Made by a program: the position numbers and the translations under genes
Notes under the pieces: generated by a model
Database searches by the model: none
Seen by the model: only the letters and a program-made list of their open reading frames with translations
What the model was told of the DNA's origin: nothing
From: Candidatus Mediterraneibacter pullicola
Lineage (GTDB): Bacteria; Bacillota; Clostridia; Lachnospirales; Lachnospiraceae
Length of the DNA stretch: 60,356 bases
Assembly (NCBI GenBank): GCA_019117065.1
Contig: DXAK01000003.1
Coordinates: forward strand, 1-60,356
Direction: 5' to 3'
Shown here: piece after piece, positions 1 to 8,733 of the stretch
Layout of the letters: every line of letters begins with the position of its first letter
Position numbering within the stretch: position 1 is the stretch's first letter

Positions 1-2
1 GG

Positions 3-1238
3 CTCGGCGGAACAACTCCCCTCGGTTATGAGAGCGTCCAATTGGAACATACTGACAGCATGACCGGGAAAGTCCGGTATTCACATAAGCTGGAATATAT
101 ACCAGAAGAAGAAATAATCTATCACACTCTCGTAAATAAATATTTTGAAAAAGGTTCATTAACCGCAGTCGAGACATTCAGCCATCAGACTGGACTGAAA
201 ACACGAAATGATAAATATTTCTCACGATACGCATTACAGACTATTTTCAAAAATCCCGTATATGCCGCTGCTGACACTGACACCTACCACTATTTCAAAT
301 CAATAAATGCTCAAATCTGTATGGACATCTCCCTATTTGACGGAAAACACGGACTGATGGTATACAATAAGCTCGACCAGAGTGCAGAACAATCCCACCT
401 TGAACACCCCACTGAAGAATGGATTGTAGCAGTCGGACAACATAAACCATTTATATCCGGCAAACAATGGGTTGCTCTTCAGGACAGATTAAAAAATGGT
501 CAGAAACGTGCATACAGACGCCCCCGTAAAAACACGGCATTATTATCCGGGCTGATCCGCTGTGCAAACTGCCATTCCTATATGCGACCGAAAAACTATA
601 ACCGTACCGACCAGAATGGTAATAAGATATTCGCCTATATGTGTGAGGAGAAATCAAAGAGCAAAGGGCAGAACTGTAATATGAAAAATCCCCGTGGAAA
701 CGATGTGGATTATTTCATATGTAATGAAATCAAAAGACTTCCTCGTGACGGCAGTACATTTATTCATCAGCTAAACAGTGCCGAACAACTGTTGCTGAAA
801 GAATCAAATCAAAGCCAGTCCGAACTGACATTGCTAAATGCAAGTCTGAAAGACAAGGATAACCGTATCAATACACTTCTTAAAACATTATCCCAAATCG
901 ACAACAGCATAACACTCCAGTATATCAACGGAGAAATCAGTAAACTCCACTCCGAGAAAGAGGATATAGAACGGCAGATAAAAGAATTGGAACTCGTTGA
1001 ACAAGATAAGTCAAAAATATATGATGAACTATCAGCATTACGGGATAAACTCTCTGATTTTTCCAGTACATTTGACTTAATGCCCATTGATGATAAACGG
1101 ACTGCCCTAAGAAAACTGGTAAAAACTGTACTGTGGGATGGAAACACAGTACACCTGTACCTGACAGGAAGTGAAGATACTTTCTCTGATACTGACATCC
1201 CTGATATTTCAGAGCCAATGGAGAGGGGTTGCAAATGA
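3..1238 (+). CDS. Large serine recombinase, SpoIVCA-like, 5' end outside window
   Basis: The reading frame is open to the left edge, so the catalytic resolvase domain lies outside the window. The first visible residues, a LGGTTPLGYE stretch, are typical of the junction between the catalytic and recombinase domains. There follow a recombinase DNA-binding domain, a zinc-ribbon with CANC and two later cysteines (about residues 185-225 of the visible part), a long charged coiled coil (about 255-345), and a C-terminal domain. The stop TGA (1236-1238) lies inside the AATGA that is the presumed crossover core. By position next to the 3' half of sigK it is inferred to excise the intervening DNA during sporulation. 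It reads in the same direction as sigK. Confidence 0.88.
   Translation, partial: LGGTTPLGYESVQLEHTDSMTGKVRYSHKLEYIPEEEIIYHTLVNKYFEKGSLTAVETFSHQTGLKTRNDKYFSRYALQTIFKNPVYAAADTDTYHYFKSINAQICMDISLFDGKHGLMVYNKLDQSAEQSHLEHPTEEWIVAVGQHKPFISGKQWVALQDRLKNGQKRAYRRPRKNTALLSGLIRCANCHSYMRPKNYNRTDQNGNKIFAYMCEEKSKSKGQNCNMKNPRGNDVDYFICNEIKRLPRDGSTFIHQLNSAEQLLLKESNQSQSELTLLNASLKDKDNRINTLLKTLSQIDNSITLQYINGEISKLHSEKEDIERQIKELELVEQDKSKIYDELSALRDKLSDFSSTFDLMPIDDKRTALRKLVKTVLWDGNTVHLYLTGSEDTFSDTDIPDISEPMERGCK
1234..1238 (+). other. Presumed recombination core (AATGA) at the element/sigK junction
   Basis: AATGA occurs exactly where recognisable sigma-K coding begins (Asn-Glu-Ile-Leu-Met), and it overlaps the recombinase stop codon. 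From recollection, the B. subtilis skin crossover uses a 5-bp AATGA repeat at the same codons; the match is seen directly, while its use here is inferred. The partner site would lie left of the window. Confidence 0.6.
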
Positions 1239-1587
1239 AATCCTCATGCATCTGCGCTCTAAGAAAAAGTCGTCAAAAGAAATCTCCCTGTATGAACCCA
1301 TCGGCACGGACAGGGAGGGCAACGAGATCAAACTTTATGATATCATCGAAACGGATGAGGCAGATGTCCCCGACAAGCTCTACCTGAAAGAAAATATACA
1401 GAAGCTATATGAAAAAGTCGAAAACGAGCTTTCCAAAAGAGAAAAGCTCGTTTTAAAAATGCGGTATGGACTTTATAACGGAGAAGAATACACCCAGCGG
1501 GAAATCGCCAGGCAACTTGGTATTTCCCGCTCTTACGTCTCCCGGATCGAGAAGAGTGCCATCGAGAAACTGAGACAGTTTTTCTGA
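1234..1587 (+). CDS. sigK: RNA polymerase sigma-K factor, C-terminal half (split gene)
   Basis: About 117 codons encode the end of sigma region 2 or 3 and region 4 of the late mother-cell sporulation sigma factor. Diagnostic stretches are NEILMHLR, the EISLYEPIGTDREGNEI region, and the helix-turn-helix around QREIARQLGISRSYVSRIEK. Regions 1.2-2.4 are missing. No start codon with a ribosome binding site precedes the fragment, and the frame runs backwards into the recombinase gene, which is read in a different frame. This is expected of the 3' part of a gene that becomes functional only after excision joins it to the 5' part. A decayed sigK is the alternative, but the visible half has no stops or frameshifts. 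Confidence 0.85.
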   Translation, partial: NEILMHLRSKKKSSKEISLYEPIGTDREGNEIKLYDIIETDEADVPDKLYLKENIQKLYEKVENELSKREKLVLKMRYGLYNGEEYTQREIARQLGISRSYVSRIEKSAIEKLRQFF

Positions 1588-1591
1588 AAGA

Positions 1592-1650
1592 AAAGCCTGA
1601 AAATGAAGTCTGCTCACCAGAGGTAACTTCTTCACTTTCAGGCTTTGTCT
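1592..1650. terminator. Bidirectional terminator between sigK and pckA
   Basis: Arms at 1592-1608 and 1630-1646 are complementary over 17 positions with one mismatch and enclose a 21-nt loop. T-rich tracts follow on the plus strand and A-rich sequence precedes it. It sits between the convergent sigK and pckA stops. Confidence 0.7.
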
Positions 1651-1678
1651 TTTATCTAATTATGACTGCCGATTAGTC

Positions 1679-3283
1679 TTACTCCTGCGGACCAGCTGCA
1701 ACAAGCGCTTTTCCAAGCTCGTTGCTCTCGTATTTCTTAAAGTTCTTAATGAATCTTCCCGCAAGGTCTTTTGCCTTTGCCTCCCACTCGGAAGCGTCAG
1801 CGTATGTGTCTCTCGGATCAAGGATTGCCGGATCAACTCCCGGAAGCTCTGTCGGAACCTCGAAGTTGAAGTACGGAATCTTCTTTGTGGTCGCTTTCTC
1901 GATGGAACCATCAAGGATCGCATCGATGATACCACGTGTATCTTTGATGGAGATACGTTTTCCTGTTCCGTTCCATCCTGTATTTACAAGGTATGCCTTT
2001 GCACCGCTCGCTTTCATTCTCTTGACGAGCTCCTCAGCATATTTTGTCGGATGAAGCTCAAGGAACGCCTGTCCGAAGCATGCGGAAAATGTCGGTGTCG
2101 GCTCTGTGATGCCGCGTTCTGTTCCTGCAAGCTTAGCTGTAAAACCAGACAGAAAATAGTACTCTGTCTGTTCCGGCGTCAGTACGGATACCGGCGGAAG
2201 TACGCCAAATGCGTCTGCTGACAGGAAGATTACGTTCTTCGCTGCCGGCGCTGCGGATACCGGACGCACGATCTTTTCAATGTGGTCGATCGGGTAGGAT
2301 ACGCGGGTATTCTCTGTCACACTCTTATCTTTGAAGTCAATCTTTCCGTTCTCATCCAGAGTTACATTCTCAAGAAGAGCATTTCTCTTAATCGCATTGT
2401 AAATATCCGGCTCAGATTCTTTGTCTAAGTCGATAACCTTTGCGTAGCATCCGCCCTCAAAGTTGAAGATACCGTTGTCGTCCCAGCCATGCTCGTCGTC
2501 ACCGATGAGAAGTCTCTTCGGGTCTGTGGAAAGTGTTGTCTTACCTGTTCCGGAAAGTCCGAAGAAGATGGCTGTGTTCTCGCCATTCATATCTGTGTTC
2601 GCGGAGCAATGCATGGAAGCGATGCCCTTAAGCGGCAGATAATAGTTCATCATGGAGAAGAGACCTTTCTTCATTTCTCCGCCGTACCATGTGTTCACGA
2701 TCACCTGCTCGCGGCTTGTGATATTGAACATTACCGCTGTCTCAGAGTTCAGCCCCAGTTCCTTATAATTCTCTACCTTTGCCTTGGAAGCGTTGTATAC
2801 AACGAAATCCGGCTCGAAGTTCTCAAGTTCTTCCGCTGTCGGCTGTATAAACATATTTGTAACGAAGTGAGCCTGCCATGCCACTTCCATGATGAAACGG
2901 ATCGCCATACGCGTGTCTTTGTTCGCGCCACAGAATGCATCTACAACGAAAAGTCTCTTATTAGAGAGCTCGTTCTTCGCAATCTCTTTTACAGTATTCC
3001 ACGCTTCCTGTGTAGCCGGGTGGTTATCGTTCTTGTACTCATCGGATGTCCACCATACTGTATCCTTGGAATTCTCATCCATTACGATATATTTGTCTTT
3101 CGGGGAACGTCCTGTGTAAATCCCTGTCATAACATTGACAGCTCCAAGCTCACTTACCTGACCTTTATCAAAGCCTTCCAGATTCGGGTTTGTCTCTTCC
3201 TCGAACAGTGTCTCGTAAGAAGGATTATAAACGATTTCTGTTGTTCCGATAATACCGTACTGAGTTAAATCAATCTTTGACAT
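1679..3283 (-). CDS. pckA: Phosphoenolpyruvate carboxykinase (ATP)
   Basis: This 534-residue cytoplasmic enzyme interconverts oxaloacetate plus ATP with PEP, CO2 and ADP. In gut anaerobes it often runs toward oxaloacetate in mixed-acid fermentation. Family marks are GRSPKDKY (about residues 58-65, substrate-binding Arg), the P-loop GLSGTGKTT (about 242-250) and the metal-binding [10 protein letters not shown] (about 261-270). The ATG at 3283 was chosen over a longer frame because AGAGGTAG precedes it and the protein then begins like the family. It has its own sigma-A promoter upstream and shares a terminator with sigK downstream. Length is normal. Confidence 0.97.
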   Translation of the reverse strand: MSKIDLTQYGIIGTTEIVYNPSYETLFEEETNPNLEGFDKGQVSELGAVNVMTGIYTGRSPKDKYIVMDENSKDTVWWTSDEYKNDNHPATQEAWNTVKEIAKNELSNKRLFVVDAFCGANKDTRMAIRFIMEVAWQAHFVTNMFIQPTAEELENFEPDFVVYNASKAKVENYKELGLNSETAVMFNITSREQVIVNTWYGGEMKKGLFSMMNYYLPLKGIASMHCSANTDMNGENTAIFFGLSGTGKTTLSTDPKRLLIGDDEHGWDDNGIFNFEGGCYAKVIDLDKESEPDIYNAIKRNALLENVTLDENGKIDFKDKSVTENTRVSYPIDHIEKIVRPVSAAPAAKNVIFLSADAFGVLPPVSVLTPEQTEYYFLSGFTAKLAGTERGITEPTPTFSACFGQAFLELHPTKYAEELVKRMKASGAKAYLVNTGWNGTGKRISIKDTRGIIDAILDGSIEKATTKKIPYFNFEVPTELPGVDPAILDPRDTYADASEWEAKAKDLAGRFIKNFKKYESNELGKALVAAGPQE

Positions 3284-3363
3284 GTTTCGCTCTACCTCTT
3301 TCTTTCTATAATAGTATTGTCCGCCAGATATTAAAAACGTTCTCTGGCATCGGCACATTTCTC

Positions 3364-3392
3364 ATTATACAAAAAAATTGACAAAAAATCAA
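3364..3392 (-). promoter_or_regulatory. pckA promoter
   Basis: On the minus strand TTGATT (3387-3392) and TATAAT (3364-3369) are separated by 17 bp. The leader of about 75 nt contains a short GCCAGA/TCTGGC hairpin (about 3323-3350) just upstream of the ribosome binding site. Confidence 0.7.
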
Positions 3393-3484
3393 CAATAATC
3401 TTTCCAGACTTTTCTTGTATTTTGAAAGAAAATTTTTCTGTAAATTCATCTAAAAGTTTTATCCCGTGTATAAAAAAGTTTTTG

Positions 3485-3525
3485 AAAAGGAAAAATGCAG
3501 GATCAAAAAACAAATCCTGCATTTT
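3485..3525 (-). terminator. Terminator after the small membrane protein gene
   Basis: A perfect 12-bp stem (3492-3503 with 3514-3525) is followed on the minus strand by a T-rich run. It separates the upstream membrane protein gene from the pckA promoter. Confidence 0.8.
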
Positions 3526-3563
3526 ATAGGTTCTCAAAATACCACAGAGCTATTCTGGGTATT

Positions 3564-3908
3564 CTAAAAATATTTCTGCTTTAATTTTGTTGTATAGAGT
3601 CCAAACCACACAAGAACAATAAAAAACAAAATCATTCCCACTATGTCAGGCACAGGCATAGGATATACATAACAGTGAATAATATCGATTCCCCCGTATA
3701 TCAATCCCGCGATCCCAAATACCAAAAGTGCCGGGCCGGCTTTTTGGATATATGCCTCTTTATCCTTACATGTCTTATTCATGAACTCTTTCCCGAGGAG
3801 CAGGTTGGCATTGATTTCCCCTGCGCTCTTCATCTTCCCATAAGAATACAGGGCATAAATACCGCAGCCAAACACAATAATACCGATAAATCCCCAAATA
3901 CTGTCCAT
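3564..3908 (-). CDS. Small membrane protein of unknown function
   Basis: This 114-residue protein has three apparent hydrophobic segments, at roughly residues 5-24, 56-76 and 88-107, with a charged linker between the first two. I do not recognise the family. The ATG at 3908 is preferred to a GTG 12 bases upstream because AGGGAG lies about 10 nt before it and only 4 nt before the GTG. It lies 57 bp after thrC in the same direction and ends in a clear terminator, so it may be cotranscribed with thrC. Confidence 0.7.
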   Translation of the reverse strand: MDSIWGFIGIIVFGCGIYALYSYGKMKSAGEINANLLLGKEFMNKTCKDKEAYIQKAGPALLVFGIAGLIYGGIDIIHCYVYPMPVPDIVGMILFFIVLVWFGLYTTKLKQKYF

Positions 3909-3965
3909 GGTCTTCCACACTCCCTATAACAAAAAATCTCTTTCGATTTTCCAGCAATATCCGGT

Positions 3966-5453
3966 CTAAACACTCAGAATCTCTTTTACAATCTCCTTCA
4001 TACAGTCAGCGTCGCACTCACGGCGGTGCCTAATATCAGCATTTCTGATCTCTTCGACAGCCTTCGGTATAGCTGTGCCGGAAATACTGCTCAGCTCATC
4101 GATCAGGCTGAACTCATCAGCTGAAGCGTACTTCTCATCAATCGCTGTCATTACGCTGTGGATGAACTTATACGGGCTGGCCGTAGACGCCACGAGGCAT
4201 TTCCTTCCATCTCCGCTGTCCCTGCGGTATTTCGCGCACACGGACGCCGCCACCGCGGTGTGGGTATCCATCACATATCCTGTCCGCTCATACGTTTTGC
4301 GGATCGTTTCCGCACACTCTGCCTCGGTCGCAAACCCACCTTCAAAATCCGCCAGCTTCTCCCTCATCTCAGGCGTGATTTCATAGACGCCTTTCTCCCG
4401 AAGCTCCGCCATGAGTTCCGCGTTCTTCTGCGCGTCCTGCCCTGCGATCGTGTAAATCAGGCGCTCCAGATTGCTGGAGATCAGAATATCCATGGACGGT
4501 GAAGACGTCAGGATAAATTCACGGTTTTTGTCGTACACGCCTGTGCGGAAAAAGTCAAAGAGCACTTTATTTTCATTAGAAGCACAGATCAGCTTTGCAA
4601 TCGGCACTCCCATCTGCTTCGCATAGTATGCGGCAAGGATATTTCCGAAATTCCCTGTGGGAACTGTCACATTGATCTCCTCACCGGGAGCAATCTCCTC
4701 ATTCTCAAGCAATTTCGCGTAAGCGTACACATAATATACGACCTGCGGCACGAGGCGTCCGATATTGATAGAGTTGGCGGAAGAAAACTGATACCTTGCT
4801 TCCGCGAGCTCTTTTTCCAATTCTTTATCTTCGAATATGGCTTTCACGCCGCTCTGTGCATTGTCAAAGTTTCCATGAATCGCTACAACCGAAGTGTTAT
4901 CCCCTTTCTGAGTCACCATCTGAAGCTCTTGGATACGACTTACCCCGCCCTTCGGATAAAATACGATGATCTTCGTGCCCGGCACGTCAGCAAATCCTGC
5001 AAGAGCCGCTTTCCCTGTATCACCAGAAGTGGCGGTCAGGATAACAATCTCCTTTGTGACACGGTTCTTCTTCGCGGCTGTCGTCAAAAGATGGGGAAGT
5101 ATAGAAAGCGCCATATCCTTGAACGCGATGGTTGCGCCATGGAACAGCTCCAGATGATAAGTATCACCCACCTTCACCAGAGGAGCAATTACTTCTGTGT
5201 CAAATTTGGAATCATATGCGCTGTTAATGCAATGTTTCAGTTCCTCCTCCGTAAAGTCTGTCAGAAATTGCTTCATCACTTCAAATGCAGTCTCCTGATA
5301 GGACATGCTTTTCAACTCGTCCATCGTCACATTCAGCTTCGGGATATACTCCGGGACGAACAGTCCGCCATCATCTGCAAGCCCTTTTAAGATTGCCTCG
5401 GATGCGGTTGCCTTCTTTTCTCCGTTTCTCGTACTATTGTATAACAAATTCAT
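3966..5453 (-). CDS. thrC: Threonine synthase
   Basis: This 495-residue PLP enzyme converts O-phosphohomoserine to threonine. The PLP lysine is K112 in the HGATIAFKDMALS motif, and the phosphate-binding SGDTGKAALAG loop follows at about residues 140-155. Length fits the longer bacterial class that has an N-terminal lid domain. The start was set at ATG 5453, preceded by AGAGGTAG; the frame extends further upstream without homology. A sigma-A promoter lies just upstream. Asd, which supplies the aspartate-semialdehyde branch, lies 4 kb away in the same orientation. Confidence 0.96.
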   Translation of the reverse strand: MNLLYNSTRNGEKKATASEAILKGLADDGGLFVPEYIPKLNVTMDELKSMSYQETAFEVMKQFLTDFTEEELKHCINSAYDSKFDTEVIAPLVKVGDTYHLELFHGATIAFKDMALSILPHLLTTAAKKNRVTKEIVILTATSGDTGKAALAGFADVPGTKIIVFYPKGGVSRIQELQMVTQKGDNTSVVAIHGNFDNAQSGVKAIFEDKELEKELAEARYQFSSANSINIGRLVPQVVYYVYAYAKLLENEEIAPGEEINVTVPTGNFGNILAAYYAKQMGVPIAKLICASNENKVLFDFFRTGVYDKNREFILTSSPSMDILISSNLERLIYTIAGQDAQKNAELMAELREKGVYEITPEMREKLADFEGGFATEAECAETIRKTYERTGYVMDTHTAVAASVCAKYRRDSGDGRKCLVASTASPYKFIHSVMTAIDEKYASADEFSLIDELSSISGTAIPKAVEEIRNADIRHRRECDADCMKEIVKEILSV

Positions 5454-5498
5454 CTTGCTACCTCTTTTTTCTCTACAATATGTTAATCTCACCCTGTG

Positions 5499-5527
5499 AT
5501 TATATCATAGCTTATTCCCCTGCGCAA
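5499..5527 (-). promoter_or_regulatory. thrC promoter
   Basis: TTGCGC (5522-5527) and TATAAT (5499-5504) lie 17 bp apart on the minus strand, directly after the stop codon of the antiporter gene. Confidence 0.6.
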
Positions 5528-5531
5528 TCGG

Positions 5532-6812
5532 TCAATCCCGGCTTACAATGACCGCCACAACACCGCACATTGCCATCAGCATCGGATAGATCAGATAAGG
5601 TATCATGTGAAAAGGCTCAATTCCCGTCAGAGCCGCTGCTGTAAGAAGCTGGGCTCCGTACGGGATCATACCCTGTCCCACGGATGTAAATATATCAAGA
5701 AGAGAAGCAGAGCGTTTCGGGTCTACACCATATTCATCACTGATCTCTTTCGCAATTGGGCCTGTCATTACGATCGCTACCGTATTGTTTGCCGTACAGA
5801 TATCCACAAGCAGCGCTAGCAGCGCAATCCCTGCCTGTGCACCCTTTTTCCCTCGTATTCTGCTTTTGATCTGATTCAGGATAAATGTGATGCCTCCGTT
5901 GTTCCTCACCAGAGATACAATGCAGGCTACGATAATCGAAATGACCGTAATATCATACATAGATACCACGCCGTCTCCAACCACGTTAAACATATCCGAG
6001 AGGGCAATGCTTCCCGTCGCAATACCGACGATAAGCGACAGCACTATCCCGCTAATCAGCACGATAAATACGTTGATTCCTATGAGTGCTCCCACAAGGA
6101 CAACAAGATAAGGAAGCACCTTCAGCATACTGTAATCCAAGGCGCCATTTAGTTCAAAATCCCCGCCTCTTGTCACGAACCAGAAGAACAGGAAAGATGC
6201 AACAGCCGCCGGAAGAACAATCAAGAAATTTGATCGGAACTTGTCCTTCATCTCGCACCCCTGAGTTTTTACTGCGGCAATGGTCGTATCAGATATCATG
6301 GACAGATTGTCTCCAAACATCGAACCGCACACAACAGCCGCAGAGCAAATAGCAAGGGAGAATCCGGTCTGTTCACTGATACCCACAGCGATCGGAGCCA
6401 ATGTGGTGACGGTTCCTACCGATGTCCCCATTGATATGGAAATAAAACATCCGATCAAGAAGAGCCCTGCTACTGCCAAATGAGGCGGGATAAGAGACAG
6501 TCCTAAATTCACCGCGCTGTCCGCGCCGCCGGCCGCAGTCACTGCTCCTGAAAATCCACCCGCGCAGAGGAAAATAAGGCACATAGTAATAATATTTTCC
6601 TCTCCCATTCCATCTGCAATCAGCTTTAACTTCTCCTGAAATCCAACTTTTCTGTTCTGGAGGAAAGCCACAAACAGGGCAATCAGAAATGCTACAATAG
6701 CGGGCATTGCATAAAAATCATTGAACACAATCCCCGCTCCAAGAAAGATGAGTAGAAAGACCCCAATCGGCAGAAGTGCCGACAGTCGTCCCGAATTATT
6801 TTTGTTCTCCAT
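5532..6812 (-). CDS. nhaC: Na+/H+ antiporter, NhaC family
   Basis: This 426-residue polytopic inner-membrane protein has about 11-12 hydrophobic segments. The GTSVGTVTTLAP stretch and the GSMFGDNLSMISDTT stretch are typical of NhaC-family carriers, and a second inverted half carries DICTANNTVAIV. It exchanges cytoplasmic Na+ or an organic ion for H+; some NhaC homologues exchange metabolites such as malate/lactate. The substrate cannot be told from sequence. The ATG at 6812 follows AAGGGG. It sits between leuD and thrC, with a possible weak terminator upstream. Confidence 0.85.
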   Translation of the reverse strand: MENKNNSGRLSALLPIGVFLLIFLGAGIVFNDFYAMPAIVAFLIALFVAFLQNRKVGFQEKLKLIADGMGEENIITMCLIFLCAGGFSGAVTAAGGADSAVNLGLSLIPPHLAVAGLFLIGCFISISMGTSVGTVTTLAPIAVGISEQTGFSLAICSAAVVCGSMFGDNLSMISDTTIAAVKTQGCEMKDKFRSNFLIVLPAAVASFLFFWFVTRGGDFELNGALDYSMLKVLPYLVVLVGALIGINVFIVLISGIVLSLIVGIATGSIALSDMFNVVGDGVVSMYDITVISIIVACIVSLVRNNGGITFILNQIKSRIRGKKGAQAGIALLALLVDICTANNTVAIVMTGPIAKEISDEYGVDPKRSASLLDIFTSVGQGMIPYGAQLLTAAALTGIEPFHMIPYLIYPMLMAMCGVVAVIVSRD

Positions 6813-6826
6813 TTTTCCCCTTTCAC

Positions 6827-6858
6827 AAAAGGGATGCCACACAATTGTGCAGTATCCC
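6827..6858 (-). terminator. Possible terminator between leuD and nhaC
   Basis: GGGAT and ATCCC arms (6831-6835, 6854-6858) enclose a self-complementary CACAATTGTG centre, followed on the minus strand by TTTT. The stem is short, so this is tentative. It could instead be an operator. Confidence 0.35.
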
Positions 6859-6876
6859 ATTTCTTTATTCACTATT

Positions 6877-7368
6877 TTATTTCTTTTTACTATTTGTATA
6901 ATTTACCAATCCACCTGCGGCAATAAGTTTCTGCATAAATTCTGGAAACGGCTGTCCCTGAAACTCTGTACCTTTTGTACGGTTGTAGATCTTTCCGCTG
7001 TCAAAATCCACCTCAACCTCGTCGCCTGCCTCGATGCCTTCCGCTGCTTCCGGGCACTCAATGATTGGAAGGCCGATATTGATGGCATTACGGAAGAAAA
7101 TCCTTGCAAATGTCTCCGCAATAATGCAGCTTACACCGGCTGTCTTTAAACACAAAGGCGCATGCTCCCTGGAAGAACCACAGCCAAAATTTTTATTAGC
7201 GACGATCAGATCACCCGGCTGTACCTTCTTCACAAAATCCGGGTCAATATCTGCCATTGCATGGCTTGCCAACTCCTCCGCGTCGAAAGAATTCAAATAT
7301 CTTGCCGGGATGATTACGTCTGTATCTACATTGTCGCCATATTTAAAAACATGTCCTTTTGCTCTCAC
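6877..7368 (-). CDS. leuD: 3-isopropylmalate dehydratase small subunit
   Basis: This 163-residue swivel-domain subunit pairs with LeuC to isomerise 2- and 3-isopropylmalate in leucine synthesis. Signatures are the [13 protein letters not shown] opening and the [12 protein letters not shown] motif (about residues 60-71). The start is a GTG at 7368 that overlaps the leuC stop by four bases (GTGA), indicating translational coupling. It is the short 160-170-residue type found with 420-residue LeuC proteins. A homoaconitase-like or dimethylmalate-dehydratase role is possible, because leuA and leuB are not in view. Confidence 0.92.
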   Translation of the reverse strand: MRAKGHVFKYGDNVDTDVIIPARYLNSFDAEELASHAMADIDPDFVKKVQPGDLIVANKNFGCGSSREHAPLCLKTAGVSCIIAETFARIFFRNAINIGLPIIECPEAAEGIEAGDEVEVDFDSGKIYNRTKGTEFQGQPFPEFMQKLIAAGGLVNYTNSKKK

Positions 7369-8642
7369 TGTGCCTCACCCACTTTCTCCGGATTTGCGAT
7401 ACATCCTGCGATCGCGCTAGCTGCCGCAACTTCGGGCGATGCCAGATAGATGAGAGATTCCGTATGTCCCATACGTCCCACGAAATTACGGTTTGTCGTA
7501 GACACACATTTTTCTCCCGCCGCCATGACGCCCATGTGTCCGCCCATACACGGCCCACAACTCGGTGTATTCACTGCGCAGCCTGCATCCACAAAAATAT
7601 CAAGCAGGCCTTCTTTAATACATTCTTTGTAAATCTTCTGTGTTGCAGGAACGACCATAACACGCACATCTGGATGTACCGTGTGCCCCTTAAGGATCGC
7701 CGCTGCTTTTCTCATATCTTCCATACGTCCATTTGTACAAGATCCGATCACAACCTGATCGATCTTAATCGGCTCCATCGCCTCCACCTCGTCGATGGTC
7801 TTTGCATTTCCCGGAAGATGCGGGAAGGCAACCGTCGGACGGACTTCTGAGAGATCGACCGTGATAACGTCGTCATATTGCGCATCTTCATCAGCCTCAT
7901 ACACGGTATAGGTTTTTTTTGAATGCTCTTTGATGTAAGCAAGCGTCTTTTCATCTACCGGGAAGATACCGTTCTTCGCGCCAGCCTCGATCGCCATGTT
8001 CGCTATTGTAAAACGATCGTCCATAGACAGGTTCGCGATACCATCCCCGGTAAACTCCATAGATTTATACAATGCGCCGTCCACGCCGATTTTTCCAATA
8101 ATGTGGATGATGATATCCTTACCACTCACGTATTTCCCTGGCTTCCCTGTAAGCACAAATTTGATCGCGCTAGGTACTTTAAACCAAATCTCCCCTGTAG
8201 CCATGCCTGTCGCCACGTCCGTTGTCCCCATCCCTGTGGAGAACGCGCCAAGAGCACCATATGTACAAGTATGGGAATCCGCGCCGATGATGCACTCCCC
8301 GGCAGTCACAACCCCCGCCTCAGGAAGAATCGCATGCTCCACACCGGATTTTCCCTGTTCAAAATACCATGTCAGTCCCTGTTCCTTCGCATATTCCCGG
8401 ATCGCTTTTGAATTCTCCGCAGACTTGATATCCTTATTCGGAGTAAAGTGATCCGGCACAAAAATCACCTTGTTCTTATCAAACACCTTGTCCGACATCT
8501 GTCTGATGATCGGCAGAGCCATGGGGCCTGTAATATCGTTCGCCATGACTACATCCAGTTTCGCCTCAATGAGCTGACCCGCTTCTACAGAATTAAGTCC
8601 TGCATGAGCCGCCAGAATCTTCTGAGTCATTGTCATTCCCAT
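7365..8642 (-). CDS. leuC: 3-isopropylmalate dehydratase large subunit
   Basis: This 425-residue aconitase-family subunit carries the catalytic 4Fe-4S cluster. The three cluster ligands are visible: C302 in GSCTNG, and C362 and C365 in SCGPC. The [13 protein letters not shown] stretch (about 120-132) is also typical. The ATG at 8642 follows GGAGG at 8 nt. It is coupled to leuD downstream. A short imperfect palindrome of a dispersed repeat lies between asd and this gene. Confidence 0.94.
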   Translation of the reverse strand: MGMTMTQKILAAHAGLNSVEAGQLIEAKLDVVMANDITGPMALPIIRQMSDKVFDKNKVIFVPDHFTPNKDIKSAENSKAIREYAKEQGLTWYFEQGKSGVEHAILPEAGVVTAGECIIGADSHTCTYGALGAFSTGMGTTDVATGMATGEIWFKVPSAIKFVLTGKPGKYVSGKDIIIHIIGKIGVDGALYKSMEFTGDGIANLSMDDRFTIANMAIEAGAKNGIFPVDEKTLAYIKEHSKKTYTVYEADEDAQYDDVITVDLSEVRPTVAFPHLPGNAKTIDEVEAMEPIKIDQVVIGSCTNGRMEDMRKAAAILKGHTVHPDVRVMVVPATQKIYKECIKEGLLDIFVDAGCAVNTPSCGPCMGGHMGVMAAGEKCVSTTNRNFVGRMGHTESLIYLASPEVAAASAIAGCIANPEKVGEAQ

Positions 8643-8670
8643 CGGTACCGCCTCCTTATCTCATTCTTCT

Positions 8671-8709
8671 TTGGGGACGTAGTAAAATCGGATTTTACTA
8701 CGTTCCCAA
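8671..8709. repeat. REP-like palindrome, copy A
   Basis: An almost perfect hairpin with arms GGGGACGTAGTAAAATC and GATTTTACTACGTTCCC lies between asd and leuC. A GGGACAG-type tract flanks it (8723-8729, complement). A second copy with the same arms and a similar flank is at 36294-36336. The pattern resembles REP elements spread by IS200-like (RAYT) transposases; no such transposase is in the window. Confidence 0.75.
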
Positions 8710-8733
8710 TCGAAAAGAGCTCTGTCCCTTTTC

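Larger units (their letters stand above)
1..1238 (+). mobile_element. Right end of a skin-like element interrupting sigK
   Basis: The window opens inside an element whose last gene is a large serine recombinase. Immediately after it, in another frame, comes the C-terminal half of sporulation sigma-K with no start codon of its own. In Bacillus subtilis and Clostridioides difficile the skin element splits sigK in this way and is excised in the mother cell by a serine recombinase. The 5' half of sigK and the left boundary lie outside the window, so the element's size and other cargo cannot be seen. An alternative is a prophage or other integrative element that uses sigK as its target. Confidence 0.75.

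Noticed and set aside
1171..1233. Upstream ATG as a start for a complete sigma factor
   Set aside because: The extra residues before NEILM are recombinase DNA read in another frame, without sigma homology or ribosome binding site.
2489..3268. 259-codon plus-strand open frame
   Set aside because: Shadow of pckA on the opposite strand, no homology.
3331..3537. Minus-strand 68-codon frame upstream of pckA
   Set aside because: AT-rich, Phe/Lys-rich product; it overlaps the pckA promoter and the terminator hairpin.
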